From Mycolicibacterium rutilum (GTDB lineage Bacteria; Actinomycetota; Actinomycetes; Mycobacteriales; Mycobacteriaceae): a DNA stretch of 64,000 nt. The notes beneath the pieces were generated by a model that saw only the letters and a program-made list of their open reading frames with translations, ran no database searches and was not told where the DNA came from. The stretch is from contig NZ_LT629971.1 of the NCBI RefSeq assembly GCF_900108565.1, positions 5,828,001 through 5,892,000 on the forward strand, in the 5' to 3' direction. Shown here in pieces: positions 1 to 9,709 of this stretch (within the stretch, counting starts at the first letter, position 1; the number at the start of each line of letters is the position of its first letter). The position numbers were made by a program, and so were the translations under genes.

Positions 1-100
1 TCTGGTCGGAGTCCGGCGGCGTCGACCCGGGCGGCACACCGCCACCAGGCTCGAGGTCGGGGACGTCAGCGGGATCGGGGTCCGGAGGTATGGCGGTCAT
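1..100 (-). CDS. DUF6480 family protein, partial (3' end beyond window)
   Basis: Only the first 33 codons are inside the window. The peptide begins MTAIPPDPDPADVPDLEPGG and continues with more Pro/Asp/Gly-rich sequence, the typical opening of the short actinobacterial DUF6480 proteins, whose function is unknown. The ATG at 100-98 was chosen because the ATG at 130-128 reaches a stop after two codons and the ATG at 122-120 is in another frame. It lies 29 bases downstream of imuB on the same strand. In some mycobacteria dnaE2 is near this position; it is not seen here. The family call rests on the N-terminal pattern only. Confidence 0.6.
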   Translation of the reverse strand, partial: MTAIPPDPDPADVPDLEPGGGVPPGSTPPDSDQ

Positions 101-129
101 CGAAAAGCGGATACCCGCTCATCCGGTCA

Positions 130-1716
130 TCATTCATAAATCCCTTCGACATACCAGCGCCGCTGCCGGTAGCACAGCAGCAAGGCCTGACCGGGCCGGC
201 CGTCACGGTCGAGCAGCACCTGCGCCCGCGCGGTGCGGCCGGCCTTGACCTGTTCGGGATCCCACCACCGCTCGTCGACCGGCCACGGCCCGGCCCACCA
301 GGCCAACCGGCCCGTCGTGACCGCCTTGCCCGGCGCGGCCAGCCGCGACGGATCGGCGGAGAACAACCCGCGCGCGGTCACCCGCACCGGGCGGTCGTCG
401 GCGTCGAACAGGTCGACGGGATCGTCGAGCAGCACCGTCGGCGACGGCTCGGGCAGCTGACCGGGCCACGGCTGTGCCGGGTCGGCCCGCGGCACCGGTT
501 CGTCCCCGAACGGGGTGAGCGTGATGCGTTCGGCGGGTCCGCGGCCGCCGCTGAGCACCGGAACCTGCACCGCTTCCGGCCCGAGCAGACCCTGCACGCG
601 CACCAGCGCGCGGCGGGCCCGCAGCCGGTCCTCTTCGCCAACTCCACCCCACAGCGGCAACTGAAGCGCCTCGGCCGAGACCACCTCCACCGGGCGCAGC
701 CGCAGCACGGTGATCGGCGCTGTGGGCCGGTCGTTGGGGTTGCGCCGGTTCAGCCAGCCGTCCAGCTGCCAGCGCACCCGGTCGGCGGTGGCGTCCTCGG
801 TCAGCGGTTCGGCACAGCGCCAAACCCGTTCCAGCTCTTTGCCGTCGGCGGTGATGGCGCGGATGGCCAACCGGGTGCAGCCCACGCCCGCCGCCGCCAG
901 GGTGCGGTGCAGGTCGGCCGCCAGCGACCGGCCTGCGAAGGCTGCGGCGTCCACCCGGTCGATCGGCGGGTCACAGTCCATCACGGCGTCGAGTTCGGGT
1001 TCGGGTTCGCGACCCGACGGGCCCCGCGTCGGCTCCCCGCAGGCGAGCTGGTGCGCGGCCACCGCGTCGGCGCCGAACCGCGACGCCACATCGCTGCGGG
1101 ACAGCGCGGCGAACTGCCCGACGGTGCGAATTCCCATGCGCCACAACAGGTCAGCCAGATCCTCGCGGCCGGGCTCGGCCAGGCTGGGCTCGGTGGCCAG
1201 CTGGCGGATCGACAGCGGTGACAGGAACTGCGCGTCCTGGCCGGGCTCGACGATCCGGCCCGCCCGCGCGGCGAAGACCGCGGTGGGCAACTGGTCGGCG
1301 ATCCCGACCTGGCATTCGGCCCCGGCGGCGGCGACCGCGTCGACCAGACGTTCGGCGGCGTCCTGCTCGGAGCCGAAGTAGCGGGCCGCCCCTCGGACCG
1401 GCAGCACCAGCAGACCCGGCCGCAGCACCTCGGCCCGCGGCACCAAGTCGTCCACCGCGAGCGTCACCTGCTCGAAGTGCCGGGCGTCGCGGGCCGGGTC
1501 GGCGGCGGCCACGTGCAGTTCCGGACAGCGGGCCTGCGCTTCGCGGCGGCGCAGACCGCGCCGCACCCCGACCGACCGGGCCGCCGCCGAACACGCGATG
1601 ACCCGGTTGGCCAGCGTCACCGCGATCGAGGCGGTGGACGGCAGGTCGGCTGCGGCGGCCGCGGCGACGGCCGGCCAGTCCATGCACCAGATGGCCAGCA
1701 CACGCGAAGCACTCAT
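130..1716 (-). CDS. imuB: ImuB, catalytically inactive Y-family polymerase homologue of the SOS mutasome
   Basis: 528 residues. ImuB is the hub of the mycobacterial damage-induced mutasome: it binds ImuA', the DnaE2 polymerase and the beta clamp, and has no polymerase activity of its own. The N-terminal half has the Y-family fold signature (RVLAIWCMDWP at the start), but the acidic residues that hold the catalytic metals in active Y polymerases are not in place. Residues 352-357 read QLPLWG, the beta-clamp-binding motif at the same numbering as in M. tuberculosis ImuB. The start ATG overlaps the imuA' stop (ATGA), so the two are translationally coupled and share the SOS box at 2433-2448. The partner dnaE2 is not in this window. 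Confidence 0.95.
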   Translation of the reverse strand: MSASRVLAIWCMDWPAVAAAAAADLPSTASIAVTLANRVIACSAAARSVGVRRGLRRREAQARCPELHVAAADPARDARHFEQVTLAVDDLVPRAEVLRPGLLVLPVRGAARYFGSEQDAAERLVDAVAAAGAECQVGIADQLPTAVFAARAGRIVEPGQDAQFLSPLSIRQLATEPSLAEPGREDLADLLWRMGIRTVGQFAALSRSDVASRFGADAVAAHQLACGEPTRGPSGREPEPELDAVMDCDPPIDRVDAAAFAGRSLAADLHRTLAAAGVGCTRLAIRAITADGKELERVWRCAEPLTEDATADRVRWQLDGWLNRRNPNDRPTAPITVLRLRPVEVVSAEALQLPLWGGVGEEDRLRARRALVRVQGLLGPEAVQVPVLSGGRGPAERITLTPFGDEPVPRADPAQPWPGQLPEPSPTVLLDDPVDLFDADDRPVRVTARGLFSADPSRLAAPGKAVTTGRLAWWAGPWPVDERWWDPEQVKAGRTARAQVLLDRDGRPGQALLLCYRQRRWYVEGIYE

Positions 1717-2396
1717 CCGCCGACCGCACGGGCGGGACCGAAAGCTCGACCGGCCGCCCGCATGGCGAGCCGGACCCGGCTGATGCGGCCGAACCCGGGA
1801 CGCCCGTGACCCGTGATCTCATAGCCGCTCACCCGGGCCTCCAGCCGGGTGGCCGCCCCCTGCCAGTCCCCATCGGTGACCAGCAGCGTGCACCCCTTCT
1901 GCCGGGCCCTGGCCACCACCGCCCGGGCGCGGGTGGCAGGCACCGCCCGTCCAGCCAGGCCGAGCACGACCATGTCCATGCCGTCCATCAGCACGGCGGC
2001 CACCTCGACCGGATCGGCGCCGGGTTCGGGAATGACCGCGATACGGCTCAGGTCGGCGCCCATCTCCACGGCCGCCAGCAGACCGACGTCGGGTTGGCCG
2101 ACGATCGCGGCGTGCCCGCCCTCTGCCGTCACCGCCGCCACCATGCTCAGCGGCAGCGACCGGGCCCCCGACACCACTGCCACCGTCCCCCGCGGCAACG
2201 GCTTCGGGAGGAGTTCGGCCAGCGTTTCGGGCACTGGCAGCAAAGTTTCCGAGTCGGGAAGCGGGTCGGCGTCCTGCGCCGCGCCGCGTCGCCCGCCGCC
2301 GACCTTGCTGGAGACCGCCGCCATCTTGCGGCGCAGGTGTTCGACCTGTTCAGCCCGGGTAAGCTGACGGTGATTCAGGTCCGCCGCAGCAGTCAC
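1713..2396 (-). CDS. imuA': ImuA', SOS mutasome accessory protein
   Basis: 227 residues with the GTG start at 2396. ImuA' is a RecA-related accessory protein that works with ImuB and DnaE2 in DNA-damage tolerance and induced mutagenesis. The start is decided by a near-perfect ribosome binding site, AGGAGG, seven bases before GTG. An in-frame ATG at 2432 would place the start directly against the LexA box and has no such site. The N-terminus (TAAADLNHRQLTRAEQVEHL) is helical, and the body is Ala/Val/Gly-rich, compatible with a RecA-like fold. It overlaps imuB by four bases. The family call follows from the pairing with ImuB and from position. Confidence 0.9.
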   Translation of the reverse strand: MTAAADLNHRQLTRAEQVEHLRRKMAAVSSKVGGGRRGAAQDADPLPDSETLLPVPETLAELLPKPLPRGTVAVVSGARSLPLSMVAAVTAEGGHAAIVGQPDVGLLAAVEMGADLSRIAVIPEPGADPVEVAAVLMDGMDMVVLGLAGRAVPATRARAVVARARQKGCTLLVTDGDWQGAATRLEARVSGYEITGHGRPGFGRISRVRLAMRAAGRAFGPARAVGG

Positions 2397-2432
2397 AGCA
2401 GCACCTCCTGCATCATCAGAATCACCGGTCAT

Positions 2433-2448
2433 TCGAATGTATGTTCGA
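2433..2448 (-). promoter_or_regulatory. LexA (SOS) box upstream of imuA'-imuB
   Basis: TCGAATgtatGTTCGA matches the mycobacterial SOS consensus TCGAAC-N4-GTTCGA with one mismatch. It lies 36 bases upstream of the GTG start of imuA', as expected for the DNA-damage-regulated mutasome cassette. Confidence 0.88.
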
Positions 2449-2522
2449 TACACCGAGTAAACACCCACCCACCGACAGCGTCAAGCGCGCAGACGCCCTG
2501 CACTATCGCCATTGAAAATTGC

Positions 2523-2563
2523 TGACATTGACAAATGTCATCATTGGCTGTTGCACTAAGGCG
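2523..2563 (+). promoter_or_regulatory. Promoter and inverted-repeat operator of the monooxygenase operon
   Basis: A perfect inverted repeat TGACATT-gaca-AATGTCA occupies 2523-2540. It overlaps a consensus -35 box TTGACA at 2528-2533. Eighteen bases further is TGCACT (2552-2557), a weak -10, then six bases and the GTG at 2564, the leaderless arrangement seen elsewhere in this window. A repressor at the repeat would cover the -35. The likely binder is a local regulator such as the MerR-type protein at 6814-7713, but that link is inference. Confidence 0.55.
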
Positions 2564-3556
2564 GTGCTCACAGAAGAGCCCGCCCTGCCGTCGCGCGGTT
2601 CGCTGCGCGCCCGCGGTGCGGCAGCGATCAGCAGCCTGACCTTGCGCCAGATCAGCGCCGTCCTTCCGCCTGACCAAGCCTGGGGACTGTGGTGTTCCCG
2701 CCAGATCGTGGCGCGCGTGATGGATACCTTCGGACCATCGCTGTCCGGTACTCGGGTGCGCCGGGTCGACACCCGAACCGCACGCGGAAACCGCGTAGTC
2801 GGCGAATGGGTGTACGGCGCGAAAGTGCCCCGCCGTGGCACCGACGCGGCCGTCTACTACGTGCACGGCAGCGGCTACGCCCTCTGTTCGCCGCGGACGC
2901 ACCGCCGTCTTGCGTCCTGGGTGTCGACGTTGACCGGCCTGCCGGTCTTCAGCATCGACTACCGACTCGCTCCCCGACACCGATTTCCCACCGCCGCAGA
3001 CGATGTCCGCACCGGTTGGGAGTGGCTGACCACCGAACAGGGATTGCGGGCCGGCCGGGTCGTCATCGCAGGCGATTCCGCGGGCGGTCACCTGGCGGTG
3101 GATCTGCTCCTGCAGCCCGCCACCGCACATCCCGCGGCACTGGTGCTGCTGTCTCCCCTGCTAGATTTGACGTTCGAGCTGGCCAGAGCTCGCGAGACCG
3201 TGCGCCGCGATCCCGCCATCCGGTCCCGCGATGCCCGGCGGCTCATCGAGTTGTATTGCGCCGGCATCGATTCCACCCACGCCCGGCTTCGCCTCGACGT
3301 CGCGTCCGGTCGGGTCCTGCCACCGACGCTGATCCAGGCCGGTGGCGCCGAAATGCTGGCCGCCGACGCCATCGCGCTCACCGACGGCATCCGTGCCGCC
3401 GGCGGCACCTGCGACCTCGAGGTGTGGCCGGACCAGGTGCACGTGTTCCAGGCCCTACCGCGGTTGACCGCCGAGGCGGCCCCCGCCATGCGCAGGATCG
3501 CCGCGTTCATCGCGCGGTCGCTGCGCGCCGACGACATCGACCAGATTGCGGGGTGA
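2564..3556 (+). CDS. Alpha/beta hydrolase of the hormone-sensitive-lipase family (esterase)
   Basis: 330 residues. It shows the HSL-family oxyanion motif HGSGY (101-105), the nucleophile elbow GDSAGG (170-175, Ser172) and a C-terminal DQVHVF segment carrying the catalytic His. These enzymes hydrolyse short or medium acyl esters; LipR and LipN are mycobacterial examples. The GTG start was preferred to in-frame TTG codons at 2519 and 2528 because those lie inside the operator. It is the first gene of a five-gene operon, four bases before the dehydrogenase gene. Next to a Baeyer-Villiger enzyme the natural job is opening the ester or lactone that enzyme makes; this is inferred from context. Confidence 0.85.
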   Translation: MLTEEPALPSRGSLRARGAAAISSLTLRQISAVLPPDQAWGLWCSRQIVARVMDTFGPSLSGTRVRRVDTRTARGNRVVGEWVYGAKVPRRGTDAAVYYVHGSGYALCSPRTHRRLASWVSTLTGLPVFSIDYRLAPRHRFPTAADDVRTGWEWLTTEQGLRAGRVVIAGDSAGGHLAVDLLLQPATAHPAALVLLSPLLDLTFELARARETVRRDPAIRSRDARRLIELYCAGIDSTHARLRLDVASGRVLPPTLIQAGGAEMLAADAIALTDGIRAAGGTCDLEVWPDQVHVFQALPRLTAEAAPAMRRIAAFIARSLRADDIDQIAG

Positions 3557-3560
3557 GGTC

Positions 3561-4382
3561 ATGATTTTCGGACGCCGACGTAGCCGCAACGCCGACGCCG
3601 TCATCACAGGAGCGGGCAGCGGAATCGGTGCCGCCTTCGCCGCCGAACTCGCCCGCCGCGGCGGCCGGGTGGTGTGCAGCGACGTCGACGAAGGATCCGC
3701 CGAGGTCACCGCCGAGGTAATCAATACTTCTGGCGGACAGGCTATTTCGGTTCGGTGTGATGTTACCGAACTCGATGACGTGCGACGACTGGCCGACGAG
3801 GCGCAAACCTGGTTCGACGGTCCCCCCACCCTGGTGATCAACAACGCCGGCGTCGGCGCAGGCGGACTGCCGATCGGCGAGACCGAGATCGACGACTGGC
3901 ACTGGGTGCTCGACGTCAACCTGTGGGGGCCTGTTCACGGCTGCCATGTGTTCGCACCGATGATGAAGCGGGCCGGGTTCGGTGGTGTCATCAACGTCGC
4001 CTCCGCCGCCGCCTTCGGCGCGGCGCCCGGGATGGCGGCCTACAACGTCAGCAAGGCGGGCGTGCTGTCGCTGTCGGAAACCCTGGCCGCCGAACTCAGC
4101 GGAACCGGCGTTCACGTGACCGCGCTGTGCCCGACGTTCGTCAAGACCAATATCGTCGAGGCGGGCCGGATCTCTGACCGCTCCACCCAACTGGCCGATC
4201 GCCTGATGCGCTGGACCGGCTTCTCACCCGAACGGGTCGCCCGCATGTGCCTGGACACCCATGACCGCGGCGGCCTGTACTGCATGCCGCAACCCGATGC
4301 CCGGATCGGCTGGGGCATCAAACGTTTCACCCCGACGGTGTACACCCGCGCCGTCGGCCTGACCACCCGCGTCACTACGTAA
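3561..4382 (+). CDS. Short-chain dehydrogenase/reductase
   Basis: 273 residues. A Rossmann nucleotide-binding motif TGAGSGIG lies at 16-23, NNAG at 94-97, catalytic Asn120, Ser148 and the Tyr161-x3-Lys165 pair, so this is a complete classical SDR. The start ATG has GAGG just upstream, in the four-base gap after the esterase; an upstream in-frame start would overlap that gene. The cofactor preference is not settled (an acidic residue after beta-2, CSDVDE, favours NAD). It resembles dehydrogenases of the mymA-type operons. In this operon it probably interconverts an alcohol and the ketone used by the monooxygenase. Confidence 0.88.
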   Translation: MIFGRRRSRNADAVITGAGSGIGAAFAAELARRGGRVVCSDVDEGSAEVTAEVINTSGGQAISVRCDVTELDDVRRLADEAQTWFDGPPTLVINNAGVGAGGLPIGETEIDDWHWVLDVNLWGPVHGCHVFAPMMKRAGFGGVINVASAAAFGAAPGMAAYNVSKAGVLSLSETLAAELSGTGVHVTALCPTFVKTNIVEAGRISDRSTQLADRLMRWTGFSPERVARMCLDTHDRGGLYCMPQPDARIGWGIKRFTPTVYTRAVGLTTRVTT

Positions 4383-4393
4383 GGAGAATCGAG

Positions 4394-5314
4394 ATGGCGA
4401 TCGACATGGACGCGATGCTGGCCAAGATCAAGGACCGGCAGTGGGCGCTGGCCGACATCGACTGGGATGCACCGGGTGCCGAGCTGATCACCGATGAACA
4501 GCGTCCTCAGCTCAAGGCCTTCATGGCCGACCTGTGCTGGATCGAGAACATCGGCGCGCGCGGATTCGCCGCACTGGCCAAGAAGGCGCCGACCCCGACG
4601 ATCGCGGAGATCTACCGCTACTTCCACGCCGAGGAGCAGCGCCACGCGAACGCCGAACTGGCGCTGATGAAGCGCTGGGGCATGCTCGAAGACGGTGAGG
4701 TGCCCGAACCCAACGTCAACATCCGCCTGGCCATCGACTGGCTGGATCGCTGGGCCGACGACATGCCGCTGTCACTGCTCGGCACCGTCATCCCCATGCT
4801 CGAGGTAGCGCTCGACGGTGCGCTGCTGAAGTTCCTGCTCGACGAGGTCGACGACCCGGTCTGCCACCAGGTCTTCGAGAAGATCAACAACGACGAATCC
4901 AGGCATCTGGTAGTCGATTTCGAGGTGCTCAACATGATCGGCCACGCCAAGGTCCGGCGGTTGCTCATCGACTTCGTCGGCCACAACGCCACCCCCGGCC
5001 TCATCATCGGTGCCATCATGGGCGCGCCGCTGATCAACCGCATCCGTAACGAGATCGTCGCCATGGGGATGGAACCCGAGCGGTTGTATCGGGCGGTCAA
5101 GCGGTTCAAAGAACTCGGCGATCGCGGTGAGCACACCCGACGGGTGCCCACCTATCTGTTCCTGCGGCGCTACGCCGCGGTGGTCACCAACCCGCGCCAT
5201 CCGTATCACCTGCTGGCGAACTCGATGGTGTGGTTGTCGGACCGCTACCCGCGGCCGCTGCTGCCATCGGTGCCGAGCTGGGTCAAAGAGGTCACCCACG
5301 AGCCGGCGGCCTGA
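4394..5314 (+). CDS. Ferritin-like diiron protein, putative oxygenase
   Basis: 306 residues, strongly helical. It has the full carboxylate-bridged diiron ligand pattern: Glu51, Glu81-x-x-His84 (in HAEEQRH), Glu137 and Glu168-x-x-His171 (in NNDESRH). That set is shared by ferritin-like hydroxylases, N-oxygenases and desaturases. A good ribosome site AAGGAG precedes the ATG in the 11-base gap after the SDR gene. The downstream gene begins two bases after the stop. Substrate is not evident from sequence. In this operon a first hydroxylation step would fit, but a desaturase or another redox role is possible. Confidence 0.72.
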   Translation: MAIDMDAMLAKIKDRQWALADIDWDAPGAELITDEQRPQLKAFMADLCWIENIGARGFAALAKKAPTPTIAEIYRYFHAEEQRHANAELALMKRWGMLEDGEVPEPNVNIRLAIDWLDRWADDMPLSLLGTVIPMLEVALDGALLKFLLDEVDDPVCHQVFEKINNDESRHLVVDFEVLNMIGHAKVRRLLIDFVGHNATPGLIIGAIMGAPLINRIRNEIVAMGMEPERLYRAVKRFKELGDRGEHTRRVPTYLFLRRYAAVVTNPRHPYHLLANSMVWLSDRYPRPLLPSVPSWVKEVTHEPAA

Positions 5315-5315
5315 C

Positions 5316-6812
5316 ATGGAGAAGATCTACGACACGCTCGTGGTCGGCGCCGGCTTCACCGGCATCGGTGCCGCGATCAAATTGACCGAAGCCGGGGTGA
5401 ACGACCTCGTCATCCTCGAGCGCGGCGACCGCGTCGGGGGCACCTGGCGCGACAACACCTATCCCGGTGCCGCCTGCGACATCCCGTCGCTGTTGTACTC
5501 GTTCTCTTTCGTCAAGAACCCGAACTGGTCGCGATCGTATGCGCCGGGCGATGAGATCTGCGCCCACATCGAACACATGGTCGACGATTTCGGGCTGCGG
5601 CGGTTCATCCGGTTCCGCACCGAAGTCAGCGGTCTGCATTTCGACGAGGCACAAGGCATCTGGACGGTGCAGGTCAAAGGCAAACGAGCGCGTGCTTTTC
5701 GCGCGCGCACCGTGGTGCTGGCCTCTGGTCCGCTGCCGGACCACAGGTGGCCCGACATCCGCGGTCTCGAGTCGTACCGGGGCCACAAGATCCACAGCGC
5801 CGACTGGGACCACGACTACGACTTCACCGGCAAGCGGGTGGCCGTCGTCGGGACCGGCGCCAGCGCGGTGCAGATCGTCCCTGAACTGGTCAAGCGGGCG
5901 GACTTCGTCAAGGTGTTCCAACGGACACCGGGCTGGGTGCTGCCGCGCCTTGACATCGCCACCCCACCGGTGGCGCAGGCGTTGTTTGCCAGAATACCTG
6001 CGGTACAACAAGTTGCGCGGCAGGCAGTCTTCTGGGGCCACGAGCTCACCGCAACGGCGCTGGTGTGGGACACACCCCTGACCGGTCTGGTGGCCCGGCT
6101 GGCCAAGGCGCATCTGCGTCAGCAGGTCTCCGACCCGTGGCTGCGCCGACAGCTCACCCCGAACTTCACCCCCGGCTGCAAGCGGATGCTGATGTCCAAC
6201 GACTACTATCCTGCGCTGCAACGCAACAACTGCAAGCTCATCGACTGGCCGATCGCCACGGTCAGTCCGGTCGGCATCCGTACCAGCGACGGGATAGAAC
6301 ACCACCTCGACGCGATCGTCTTCGCCACGGGCTACGACGTTCACCTCACCGGACCGCCCTACCCGGTCACCGGAATCGGCGGACGGTCGCTGGCTGACGA
6401 ATGGGCCGGCGGCGCACAGGCATTCAAGACCGTCAACGCCCACGGCTATCCCAATCTGTTCTTCATGACCGGCCCCAATTCCGGGCCAGGGCACAACTCG
6501 CTGCTGGTGTACGTGGAGGGCCAGCTCGACTACACGGTACGAGCCATCACCACCATTCTCGGCCAGCGGTTGCGCTATCTCGACGTGCGCAAGGACGTGC
6601 AGCAGCGCTACAACGAGCGGCTGCAGAAGCGGCTCACCAAAACCACCTGGATGTCGGGATGCAGCAGCTGGTACCTCACCGCCGACGGATACAACGCCGC
6701 GATGTACCCCGGGTTCGCCACCCAGTATCTTCGACAGATGCGGGACTTCCGGACCTCCGACTACGTCGCGATCACGCGGGACGCGCTGCACGCGGTGCCG
6801 ACGCCGGCCTGA
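5316..6812 (+). CDS. Flavin-containing Baeyer-Villiger-type monooxygenase
   Basis: 498 residues. The FAD motif GAGFTGIG is at 11-18, a second dinucleotide motif GTGASAVQ binds NADPH, and ahead of it lies the Baeyer-Villiger fingerprint in the form YRGHKIHSADW (Tyr for the usual first Phe). FATGYD near the C-terminus is also typical. These enzymes insert one oxygen next to a ketone, giving an ester or lactone; MymA and EthA are mycobacterial relatives. The ATG is two bases after the diiron gene stop; a longer in-frame reading would run through that gene. It is followed after one base by the regulator gene. Confidence 0.9.
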   Translation: MEKIYDTLVVGAGFTGIGAAIKLTEAGVNDLVILERGDRVGGTWRDNTYPGAACDIPSLLYSFSFVKNPNWSRSYAPGDEICAHIEHMVDDFGLRRFIRFRTEVSGLHFDEAQGIWTVQVKGKRARAFRARTVVLASGPLPDHRWPDIRGLESYRGHKIHSADWDHDYDFTGKRVAVVGTGASAVQIVPELVKRADFVKVFQRTPGWVLPRLDIATPPVAQALFARIPAVQQVARQAVFWGHELTATALVWDTPLTGLVARLAKAHLRQQVSDPWLRRQLTPNFTPGCKRMLMSNDYYPALQRNNCKLIDWPIATVSPVGIRTSDGIEHHLDAIVFATGYDVHLTGPPYPVTGIGGRSLADEWAGGAQAFKTVNAHGYPNLFFMTGPNSGPGHNSLLVYVEGQLDYTVRAITTILGQRLRYLDVRKDVQQRYNERLQKRLTKTTWMSGCSSWYLTADGYNAAMYPGFATQYLRQMRDFRTSDYVAITRDALHAVPTPA

Positions 6813-6813
6813 C

Positions 6814-7713
6814 ATGACGGCACGGCAGCCGCGGCCGCAGGCGGGCGCGATCTCGGCGATCCTCAACGGACTCCGCCGCGCGCCCAGACGCGTCCGCCGC
6901 GGGTCGCGTGACGTCATCGAGACGGCAGTGTCGCAGCTGTTCGACGCGGCGGTGCAACCGCACGGCGTCGAGGAGTCCAACGAGTACCGCATCGACGAGT
7001 TGGCCAGGCTCGCCGGCACCACCACCCGAAACATCCGGGTGTACCGCGACCGCGGATTACTGCACCCGCCGCTGCGAGTCGGCCGGATCGCGCTGTTCAA
7101 CGACACTCACCTGACCCGGCTGCGGCTGATCACCTCACTGCTCGACCGCGGCTACAACATCGCGCACGTCCGCGAGATGCTGTCGGCCTGGGAACAGGGC
7201 AAGGACGTCGGTGACCTGCTCGGGCTGGAAACCGCCATCGCCGGCAGTTGGGCGACCGAGAAACCCGAGCGGATGAGCCTCGCCGACGCGAGGCGGCTGA
7301 TCGACGACGACCCCGGGTTCGAGCGCATGGTCCATCTCGGGGTGATCAAACTCGACGACGGCGAGGCTGTCGTCGTACGGCCGAGGCTCATCGAGGCATT
7401 CAACGAGATCCGGCAGTACGGCGTGGCCACCGGCAAGCTCATCGACCTGCACGAACAGATCGCGCCGCTGGTCGACCAGATCAGCGGCCTGCTGGTGCAG
7501 GCGGGCATCGAGGAGGTGCTGCACCGCATCAATCCCGGTGCCGAGTTGCCGCCGGACACCGAGATCGCCGAATTGATCACGATGCTCGTGCGGTTCCGCA
7601 CCACGGCGGTGTCCGCGGTGTCGGCGACGTTGGCGTTCTCCATCGAGTCGACGATCGAGTCGGCGGTCGGTCAGATCCTCGGCGAGCTCATCGACAAGGA
7701 ACCGGACGAGTAG
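6814..7713 (+). CDS. MerR-type HTH transcriptional regulator
   Basis: 299 residues. After a basic N-terminal extension of about 55 residues comes a MerR-type winged helix: YRIDELARLAGTTTRNIRVY, then RDRGLLHPP and a dimerisation helix. The C-terminal 170 residues are helical and of unknown ligand. The N-terminal extension is unusual, since MerR proteins normally begin with the HTH. It is the last gene of the monooxygenase operon and its stop directly abuts the guaA stop on the other strand with no gap. It probably controls this operon, possibly through the inverted repeat at 2523-2540. Confidence 0.82.
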   Translation: MTARQPRPQAGAISAILNGLRRAPRRVRRGSRDVIETAVSQLFDAAVQPHGVEESNEYRIDELARLAGTTTRNIRVYRDRGLLHPPLRVGRIALFNDTHLTRLRLITSLLDRGYNIAHVREMLSAWEQGKDVGDLLGLETAIAGSWATEKPERMSLADARRLIDDDPGFERMVHLGVIKLDDGEAVVVRPRLIEAFNEIRQYGVATGKLIDLHEQIAPLVDQISGLLVQAGIEEVLHRINPGAELPPDTEIAELITMLVRFRTTAVSAVSATLAFSIESTIESAVGQILGELIDKEPDE

Positions 7714-9273
<1,560 letters not shown>

Positions 9274-9279
9274 CCGGCC

Positions 9280-9285
9280 AGTCTA
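9280..9285 (-). promoter_or_regulatory. Leaderless -10 element of guaA
   Basis: On the minus strand TAGACT is followed by exactly six bases and the GTG start of guaA. A TANNNT hexamer at this spacing puts the transcription start on the first base of the start codon. Confidence 0.6.
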
Positions 9286-9301
9286 GTTGGCTCCGCCGGG
9301 C

Positions 9302-9709
9302 TCACACCTGCAGCGCAGTGAACGGTTCAAATGGCAAGTTGCGCACCACGAACCAGACCACGATTGCCACCAGCGCCGCCGGCGCGGCCCATCGCAGGTG
9401 GTGCCAGGTGCGGATCGGTCTACCGACCGCGAGGCCGTACCCCCACGTCACATACGCGCTCACCAGCAACAGCACCGCCACGACGCCCAGCGCGTTGAAC
9501 CGCACCGCGGCCGCCACGTCGAAGTGCAGCAGTGAGTAAATCATGCGCAGGCTGCCGCAGCCGGGACAGGCGACGCCGAGCAGGGCCTTGGTCGGACAGA
9601 CCGGCAGCACACCGCCGGGTGTGGTGGGGTCGGCCAGCCAGATCGCCACGCATCCGCCCGCCGCGGCGGCGGCGACCGCCATCGGTGCGGCGAGCGGACG
9701 CACGGTCAT
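9302..9709 (-). CDS. DUF2752 membrane protein
   Basis: 135 residues with about three to four hydrophobic segments and the family hallmark CPGCGSLRMIYSLLH (a CxxC-type motif followed by a helix). DUF2752 proteins are small bacterial membrane proteins of unknown role. The ATG shares one base with the stop of the upstream CD225 gene (TGATG), so the two are translationally coupled. guaA begins 28 bases downstream but has its own promoter. Confidence 0.8.
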   Translation of the reverse strand: MTVRPLAAPMAVAAAAAGGCVAIWLADPTTPGGVLPVCPTKALLGVACPGCGSLRMIYSLLHFDVAAAVRFNALGVVAVLLLVSAYVTWGYGLAVGRPIRTWHHLRWAAPAALVAIVVWFVVRNLPFEPFTALQV

